This document shows positions 57,248 through 64,000 of a stretch of DNA of 64,000 bases, piece after piece; position 1 is the stretch's first letter, and every line of letters begins with the position of its first letter. The stretch is taken from positions 7,006,001 through 7,070,000 of the forward strand of contig CP110630.1 of the NCBI GenBank assembly GCA_026210745.1, written 5' to 3'. Below the pieces are notes generated by a model. The model did not search any database. It had not been told where the DNA came from and worked only from the letters and a program-made list of their open reading frames with translations. This stretch comes from Exobasidium rhododendri. Its lineage: Eukaryota; Basidiomycota; Exobasidiomycetes; Exobasidiales; Exobasidiaceae. A program made the position numbers and the translations under genes.

Positions 57248-58808
57248 GAGCCCCCACACCGGCAGGAATGGCAGTCTTCGTCATGGCCGCCGTACCACAG
57301 GCACTGCTGAACATGGCAACCTCGTCGTGGCCCACCCCGTCGACGACACAATTCTGATGACTGAAAGTGCCCTTGTAGAGCGTCTTTGCACCGCTGGCGA
57401 GAAGCTGCTGGTAGCCCGTGTAGCTCGAGACGTTTGCACCTGTTGCCGCTAGGATGTTTGTATACGCCCACCATGCGTAATTCCTCTCTCTCCTGTTGAC
57501 TCCTCCTTGTGCTTGACTGGCACAGTCCTCTACACCACCAGGAAAGCGGTCGTTTGTGTCTAGATCGCCGACCAGGCTGACGACATCTCGAGTGATCCAC
57601 CGTTGGAAAATCGCAGAAGCAGAGGTGAACTTGGCGGCTACGTATCTGGGCATGCCTGTAGAGACAAGCTGGAACGAGTACACCGTGCCATCCGAACAGG
57701 GATTGGCCACAGGACGCGCACCGGTGAAATACGCCTGACTAGCAGCATTGGCGACGATGTATCTGATCGCGAACGGGTAGTTGCCGTTGTACAGCTGACT
57801 GTACCGTGAGACAAGATTCGCACCTGCCGAGTGACCCACAAAGTAGACCTTGGCGAGGTTTGGGAATAAGCTCTTGTTGTTCAAGTACGTCAGAAGAGCG
57901 TCATACGTGTCCATAGTCGAACAGGAGACAGCACTGGGAGCCACTGCGTCCGCGCCGACAGCCCATGTCCCCGTCCCGTTCGCCCACGCAAGATTCACGG
58001 AAGGCTGATACCACGTAGTTGGGGCGATTGCATCAGTGTTGATATAGAAGTTCGGCGCGGCTATGATGCCCGTCGTACCAATCACATTGTAGACGGCAGT
58101 AAAATAGTCCTGGAAGTCGCGGCCAGAACCGTGTTGAACAATATATGCAGACGTAGAAGCGCTCTTTGCGAATTGACTGTTGACGAACATGGGCACGGTG
58201 TTTGATGTGACACTACTGCACGGCTTGAACTGGGTCAGGGTAGCAGAAGGAGGCGAGGCAGGTAGTGTGGCAGTGGCACTCGCTGTACTGGTCGTCACCG
58301 TGCCTGCGCTTGAGATGGTCGTTGTGCTGATTGCACTTGTAGCAATGGTGCTGCTTCCCGATACAGGTGTGTTCAGATTGCGGACGCCATACGTCGTCAC
58401 AATCGTTCCGCCCGTCGAGTCTGGTCCTGTAGCGTATGTAGCCTTGGAGCTGGCAACGTAGACGCTATGCAGTGAGCAGTCGACGGTGCCGTAGGAGGAC
58501 GACGCGACCTGAAAGAGCTGATAGAAGCCACATGTCGGCTTTTGGGTGCATAACAAAGCGCATTGTGTGATTAGCGCCTGGGTGATGCCTCCTGACGTGG
58601 CGAGGGACGAGTAGCCAAGACCGCCATCGGATGCACCAACAGACGCCCGCTTAGAGGCTACGTTCCAGCTGACCTTGTAGCCTGTAGGGGCGATGAAGTC
58701 CGCAGTGCCTCTCTTGTCAGCTGTCCAAGGAGCAGCATCAGTACCCCACAGAAGCAGAAGAAAGAGTACAAAGGACAGCAGTGTCCTGCAAGAGGAAGAC
58801 GCGACCAT
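57237..58808 (-). CDS. Secreted PAN-like + alpha/beta hydrolase protein
   Basis: Single exon, 523 aa. Signal peptide 1-25. Residues about 40-140, with CALLCTQKPTCGFYQLF and DCSLHSVYV, resemble a PAN/Apple-like module. A Ser/Thr-rich linker (about 147-190) follows. The hydrolase region has GHSAGAN (S327), a probable Asp in LVGDLDTND and a His in DGVGHDE. This fits a lipase- or esterase-like extracellular enzyme; substrate unknown. The 3' end overlaps a tandem duplication. Confidence 0.78.
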   Translation of the reverse strand: MVASSSCRTLLSFVLFLLLLWGTDAAPWTADKRGTADFIAPTGYKVSWNVASKRASVGASDGGLGYSSLATSGGITQALITQCALLCTQKPTCGFYQLFQVASSSYGTVDCSLHSVYVASSKATYATGPDSTGGTIVTTYGVRNLNTPVSGSSTIATSAISTTTISSAGTVTTSTASATATLPASPPSATLTQFKPCSSVTSNTVPMFVNSQFAKSASTSAYIVQHGSGRDFQDYFTAVYNVIGTTGIIAAPNFYINTDAIAPTTWYQPSVNLAWANGTGTWAVGADAVAPSAVSCSTMDTYDALLTYLNNKSLFPNLAKVYFVGHSAGANLVSRYSQLYNGNYPFAIRYIVANAASQAYFTGARPVANPCSDGTVYSFQLVSTGMPRYVAAKFTSASAIFQRWITRDVVSLVGDLDTNDRFPGGVEDCASQAQGGVNRRERNYAWWAYTNILAATGANVSSYTGYQQLLASGAKTLYKGTFSHQNCVVDGVGHDEVAMFSSACGTAAMTKTAIPAGVGAQYP

Positions 58809-59584
58809 GGCAGGAGAAAAATTTTAATGAGAGGTGATCTGATGATTGTACGGAGTCGTCCCTCTTTATACGTGAACACTGATCACATCGTGTGGCCCTC
58901 ATCGAGCAATGTGTACCGGGGTCATATCCCCAAAGACAACATGGTCTCATGTATTCTGCTGAACGGGACGTGCCTGGCTTGGGTCACTACGATTTTTGTT
59001 ACAGTGTGCAACACACAGCAAAAGATCCCTTTTCCGGAGGTCTGGATTCAACCGATTTTTGAGGTCGAGACCAATGGGTAAGGCTTTTTTCTCACACCCC
59101 GGGAGCGTGATTACTATTTCTTAGATCGCGTTGCTTCCCGTGGTAAGATCTTGTTTCAGAGATAAAAAGGGCAATTTATGATAGTCCCCATCTTGAGCGA
59201 TTTCCGTATTGAACATTTCAAAAGTAAACATCAAAATTTAATTTCCCCCAATTGGGTCGTACCCGTTGTTTGTCCACGGGCAACTCGAGCGCCCCGCGTT
59301 TTCTTTCTTTCTTCACACGGATCGGAGTTCATTCTCATCACCACATTAAACGTGTGTGTGCACCCGTGCTATAGATATAACGTTACTGCTGTGGCTTATC
59401 CTAGATTTCGGGCATACGGAGGCTTGTTAGTAAAGGGTCTTATCAGGCACCGTTTTCCCAACTTTCACATGTGTAGAGTTTAGAGTAGATTGTCCGTTAG
59501 AGTCACCTATGAGGAAATAAAGGTGGATATAAGTTTGATGGTACATGATTAGATACAACGAGATGCGAGGGGGAAAGGGGGTTG
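58809..59584. other. Intergenic region
   Basis: 776 bp between the secreted hydrolase (5' end) and the LicD-type gene (3' end), both on the minus strand. Short frames such as 59178-59483 have no domain. No gene seen. Confidence 0.5.
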
Positions 59585-60905
59585 CTAGAAGTGGAAAGGC
59601 ATGTAGGTGAGCGGCTTTGCGCGTTCAATGTCGATGAGGCGGTCCGGCACGGTCCTTCCCCCGTATTCACGTGACACGGTCTTGTTCTGCACGGGGTCGT
59701 ACCACGTGGCCCTGAGAAGACACTCGGCATCCAGTGGGGTTGTGAACTCGAGAACCCTCTCATGCGACACGACATTGCGACACTCCTGATCGCAGTTCTG
59801 CGTTGTAGGACGAGTGTACGACTCGACGAGATCGGGGCAGCTGACTTCACTGAATGCCTGGATTGTGTTGTTGAAGCGCCACGTCTTGAAGTGCGGCTGA
59901 TCGTAGTACTTGTACTCTGCCAGGAGAATCTTCTCCGTCTCACGCGGGCACCACATGTTGAGCCCCTCAAAGACGCACTTGTGCTGCGGGTTGATGTCGT
60001 CGATGTCGTAGGCGTGCGGGCTTTTGTCCTGGAGGATCGTGGCGGTCTTGTTCATCTCCACGGTGAAGGGCATCACGTCCGATGACGGCGAATCGGACTG
60101 TGTGCTGGAAAGCGCGGTAATGTCGATGAAGAAGCCGGTCATGACGTCGATCCACCGTGCATCGATGACGTTCTTCTCCTCGCCCATGTCGTAGTCGTGC
60201 TGGTTGAGGTTGCGGGTCTTGCGGATGAGGTAGTGCGGGTTCACGAGCAGCATGAACCGGTCTTCCCACAGTACATTTTCGTACTCCTTGATCGCATGCA
60301 GCGCACCAAGACTGCACTGCACATCGATGTCCGTGTCGCCCGTGAAAATCTTCTGGCCCCTGAATCATGAGGAAAGAATGCAGTCAGCAGGCCGCACTTT
60401 ACAACCACGAGTGACACGGATCAACTCACCATCGCTGCCCAAGTAGAGACCCATGCGCTAGCCAGAAGTGGAAGGCGTGCTGATCAGAGAACGACTGCAT
60501 CGACTGGAGCAGGTGTCGATACAGAGACCGTCGAACGTGTGGTGAGTTGTCGAGGTTGATGTCTGTGTTGCCATACCCCAACTCTCTGTGCAGATTGCCG
60601 TCTACCTGTCGAAAGTATGGCTCTAGTCGAGAGTCCCACAGGCTGTTGTTGCTTGCAAGGGTGACATGTTGAGGCATGTGCCACTCCTCCTCGGAGATGT
60701 AGTGGCGGGCGATGCGATCTTCCGCCGTGGGAGGAGGTGAGAGAAGGTAGACGTGCAGAAGCTGTAGCAAGGCCAAGAAGAGCCCGAAGAACGAAAGGAC
60801 GAGAGCAATCCTACTCCGAGTGATCTTGCCTATCAGCGATGACTGCGGTTTGTGGAAGAGCGGCTCGTAGTGTCGACGATCTTGATGCGATGGCAGCAGC
60901 AGCAT
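59585..60905 (-). CDS. LicD/fukutin-type membrane nucleotidyl/phospho-transferase-like protein
   Basis: Exons 60905-60430 and 60359-59585, 416 aa. The ATG at 60905 was chosen since the in-frame extension lacks an ATG. Residues about 33-52 form a single N-terminal membrane helix, so the enzyme is probably type II in the Golgi. The catalytic start FWLAHGSLLG (about 147-156) followed by IFTGDTDIDVQ (about 164-174) is the LicD family pattern, with the DTDID metal/nucleotide site. This family includes fukutin, FKRP and fungal Mnn4-type mannosylphosphorylation proteins. Likely role: adding phospho-sugar groups to glycans. Exact chemistry unknown. Confidence 0.8.
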
Positions 60906-62555
60906 CGTAGGTAATGTACAGTGATGACAGTGATGAGAGGGGCGGAGAAGGAAAAAGGCAAAGACGAAGACGACGACGAGCGGGTACACAGAACGACCCA
61001 CTCTCGAAGATGGCAGTGCTTACCGCTCGCAACCTGTCTCTCCCATTCTGCCCAATCTTTCCGGGGACGGCGACCACATACAACGCTTGATCGGCGCGGC
61101 GCACAAGCAACCGGGCACTTGAAGGCAGCAAGAAAGGAAACGGACTTGATCAGGTACAATCTCGCGGGTGAATTGTGTCCGCCGCCCCTTTTCTTGAATG
61201 TAATTGATTAGTCTTTCCACATTCCGAATGCTGTACAGTTTACCGGTCGTGTGACGTGGACAATCAAGAATTAGAATTCTCGAAGGGGCACGACCGCCCT
61301 GTCACCGCGTCTGCGTGCCCTTTTGTAAAGCGCGCCAGACATTTGGGCATTAACAAAACAGATTGTCCAGCGCGATTAGCAGCCCAGATAATGCACGGCA
61401 AGTTATACTCAGACGTGCAATTTTAAGGGCGGCCGGTCTGCAGAGAAGATTTCTAGCAGTGATTCAAGAAAGCTTGGCAGATATGATTGTCACATGGATA
61501 TCACTTGCCCGCTGTATACTTCCGGCCGTCTGATCTACTCGGGGTGTGGACAGATGGAAGATGACGGGAGAGAAGGGATACACTACAATTGATAGATCTC
61601 TTAAGAGCAGTGCCATACATGCAGCACGAAAGTGAGGACGAAGGGATGCGCGTGGGTTTGTAAGAACCGACGTGTGGTGGATATGAAGATGTTCCTCTTT
61701 CTTACCGCGCGCGACCACCAGTATAAGAGTGTGATTACGTAAATTTTGGATGGACTAAAAACGTGAAGTATTACGTAAAGATTATTTGCAGAAACGTCTT
61801 GTCTCTAACCCTAATCGACACCATGTCACTGGCTTGTATCTCTAAATGTCATATACCTTCCTTCATAAGAGTACTTGCGACACGGAACACATTTACTGTG
61901 CTTGTAATATACTGTCGTCTACTGGAGCAAACGATGGCCTGCGATTTGCGATCATCGTCTAGATGTCCATCGGAGACGCCAGGTGTGTTGTCACAACATC
62001 GGACTGCGAAACCGACTCAAGAATTTCGACTGCGTAGATTGGTGCTTACCTAGCATATTGCAATCGATCATCACCCCTAGAAGTAGAGGATAGATATCAA
62101 CAAATGTTTTTACGATGGAGATGTGGTGGAAACCTGTACAGCAGTATTCGATTTACTGCAGTGCCACATTTAGACATACTCGTAGTGTGTTTGTCAAAAT
62201 TTGGGCTAGTGGTACGGCAGCGAAGATACTCTGCACGACACAGAAATTGAAGTTGCTATGTGGCCCCTGTTGCAGTACCTGGATCGCAAACAATCTTTCT
62301 CATCCGTGCTTTACTGAACATTTTCTCTTGGCCTTGTATTAGACACCAAAGTGACAAAAAGATGGAAATTGGCAGCGCTTCAAGCTTTGGCAATCAAAGC
62401 GGCATTTTGATTTCACAGTCACATTTTCGAATGAAGGGACAGTCACTTCCCTTCTATACAGAAAGATCGCATGAAACAGAATAGTATGAAATGACATGTG
62501 TCCTACAATGGAAAGTGGAAAGAGGGTGAGGGTATTTTGAGGAGAAGCCCTCCAT
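60906..62555. other. Long intergenic region
   Basis: 1,650 bp with no supportable gene; AT-rich around 61740-62500. The short frames (for example 61763-62053, 62115-62342) lack protein-like composition. No RNA gene or transposon end recognised. Confidence 0.5.
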
Positions 62556-63638
62556 TCACACCACACCAATTATTCCCAGCGAGGTGAGGAATTCTGCTAC
62601 TCTGGCCATGTACTCTTGTCCTCCATAGCCAAGAAGCACTCCATGTCCGGTGTCTTGAATGACGGCACCTGTGAATACGCCAGGTTGGTAAAAGCTAGGC
62701 TCATTAGCTGTCTCCGGGTCCGTGTTACAGTCGTCAGTAGTGCCGCACCAAATCTTGTCGTACTGTCCAATTGTCCATAGTGTAGGAATCGTTATGTTCT
62801 TGGTAAGATCAGTGTATGATTTGAGAGTAATGTCGGCTAATTCAGTTGCAGAAACGAGGTCTCTGTACTCTTCCTCATAAACGAGCTGAGTAGGATCATA
62901 AGTACCAGTTGGACCATAAAAGATACCTCGTTGACCTGGTTCGTTGGTCAAGTATGCGGGATCGAGCGCATAAGATTGCCCACTGAATTTGTCATCAAGT
63001 AATGCCGGGTACGTAAGCGATGTTGTGAGGCGGGTAATGGATCGAGGTGTCAAAGCACCGTGACCGACAGCATGTACGAGAATAGCATCTAGATCTTGAT
63101 TCTGTGAAGCTTCAACCTGCGCAGTGAGACCACCCATCGAGTAGCCATTTGCGACAACCGTCTTATACTGAGAACCAAGAGAACCGTCGCGCAGGTAACC
63201 CACTACCTGATGAAGATTGCTTGCAGCCAAATCGAAGTTCAGCTCTGTTGCAGGGGGGTGATCGCTGTAGCCGTCACCTAATCTATCAAGGTTTAGTGTG
63301 GTGAATCCTTGTGCGGTCATATTCCGCACGTAATTATAGCGTTCAGGTTGATAAGGCCAATCGTAGTATATATGATTGTAAGAACCCCCATGGACTAGTA
63401 CTTGCACTGGCTGCTTGCCGAGATTGTTGACATCGTTTGCACATAATTGACCCCACAGCTGCATCGTAGCTGAACCGACCGTGACGGGAAAGTAATATCC
63501 CTGACATTGAGCCCCACTTGCAGAATTCGAGCCGGGAGGATCGTACTTTGTCACTGTACTATCGCTACGCTTTATGGGCGTCGAAGAGACGAGCAAAGCC
63601 ACCTTGAGCAAGAAAATGACCTCGAGTCTTAGTAACAT
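62556..63638 (-). CDS. Secreted alpha/beta hydrolase (copy B)
   Basis: Single exon, 360 aa. Signal peptide about 1-19. It is a close relative of the gene at 43880-44998: the fold, Cys positions and triad (S168 in GYSMGG, an Asp in GQYDKIW, a His in DTGHGVLLG) match, and a block of 18 residues is identical (91-108). Divergence elsewhere, and the different location, suggest an old duplication. Substrate unknown. Confidence 0.85.
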   Translation of the reverse strand: MLLRLEVIFLLKVALLVSSTPIKRSDSTVTKYDPPGSNSASGAQCQGYYFPVTVGSATMQLWGQLCANDVNNLGKQPVQVLVHGGSYNHIYYDWPYQPERYNYVRNMTAQGFTTLNLDRLGDGYSDHPPATELNFDLAASNLHQVVGYLRDGSLGSQYKTVVANGYSMGGLTAQVEASQNQDLDAILVHAVGHGALTPRSITRLTTSLTYPALLDDKFSGQSYALDPAYLTNEPGQRGIFYGPTGTYDPTQLVYEEEYRDLVSATELADITLKSYTDLTKNITIPTLWTIGQYDKIWCGTTDDCNTDPETANEPSFYQPGVFTGAVIQDTGHGVLLGYGGQEYMARVAEFLTSLGIIGVV

Positions 63639-64000
63639 TTGTTCTACCGTAAGCTTCAGATGGTGCAGTATTGTGCGATTCTTTGTGGTGGCGAATTGAT
63701 TCGTCCCGCGGTGATATATTCTACGTAGTTGTATTAGTGGATTTTCGCAGGGTGGCGGTAATATCTTTGAGCCTTACAGACAGTTGGACAGAGAAGGAGG
63801 AACAGCCAACGTCCGTCATGCTCACTCAGAGACAGTTGACATATATATATGAGAGGTCGTACGATTGTGCAGTTACCACCGGTGAGGTGTTACTTATTGC
63901 GTTGCGAGACTGTCTCCAGTGCCACCAAGATGGATGCCAGCGATGTAGAGAAGGGCGCTAACGGGATCGTAGCTTGTCGCAATCGGTATTCTGTGACTGT
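63639..64000. other. Window end, no gene seen
   Basis: 362 bp upstream of the secreted hydrolase copy B, containing its promoter. A gene could begin beyond the edge; nothing supportable here. Confidence 0.45.

Overview
The window is nuclear DNA of a filamentous or yeast-like fungus, most likely a basidiomycete. Most genes are interrupted by many short introns (about 45-90 nt), nearly all with GTGAGT-like donors. The gene set is also typically fungal: a cytochrome P450, Dal5-type and NCS1 permeases, a PHO89-type phosphate transporter, Zn2Cys6 and C2H2 regulators, an F-box protein and thaumatin-like secreted proteins. Ustilaginomycotina (smut-related yeasts) would fit, but that is only an impression. 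I see no virus, plasmid, CRISPR array, rRNA or clear tRNA. Gene models were built by hand by joining open frames at GT-AG sites with matching phase.

Layout. (1) 1-5970, surface polysaccharide module: an incomplete gene joining a ConA-like/GH16-like ectodomain, one membrane segment and an acyltransferase-3 domain, a processive GT2 glycosyltransferase, and a second acyltransferase-3 protein. (2) 6919-18672: a cysteine-rich SSUH2/DnaJ-zinc-finger-like protein, a nine-exon P450, an ERT1/AcuK-like Zn2Cys6-PAS regulator, a secreted ricin-B-lectin plus GH128 glucanase, and a regulator-like protein with no visible DNA-binding domain. (3) 19399-25394, apparent sulfur-scavenging cluster: Dal5/Seo1-type transporter, TauD-type dioxygenase and type I sulfatase. 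(4) 25946-38531: AAA ATPase, PHO89-like transporter, a broken gene, a disordered protein, a 379-bp TIR element (MITE), a BAHD-like acyltransferase with an inferred 13-nt exon, and an NCS1 permease. (5) 38667-44998: F-box protein, secreted multi-domain NucA/NucB nuclease-like protein, and a secreted alpha/beta hydrolase.

(6) 45138-54371 is the most striking block. It holds an ACMSD-type amidohydrolase/decarboxylase, a C2H2 plus fungal-TF regulator, a fumarylacetoacetase-family hydrolase, an MhpA-like FAD aromatic hydroxylase and an extradiol (VOC) ring-cleavage dioxygenase. Together they make a complete-looking aromatic meta-cleavage pathway with its own regulator. (7) 54485-63638: two small secreted proteins (one thaumatin-like), a secreted PAN-like/alpha-beta hydrolase, a LicD/fukutin-type membrane protein, and a second copy of the secreted hydrolase family seen at 43880.

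The genes suggest a saprotroph or plant-surface fungus. It appears to modify extracellular glycans, scavenge sulfate from organic esters and sulfonates, take up phosphate and purine/pyrimidine-type compounds, and degrade aromatics.
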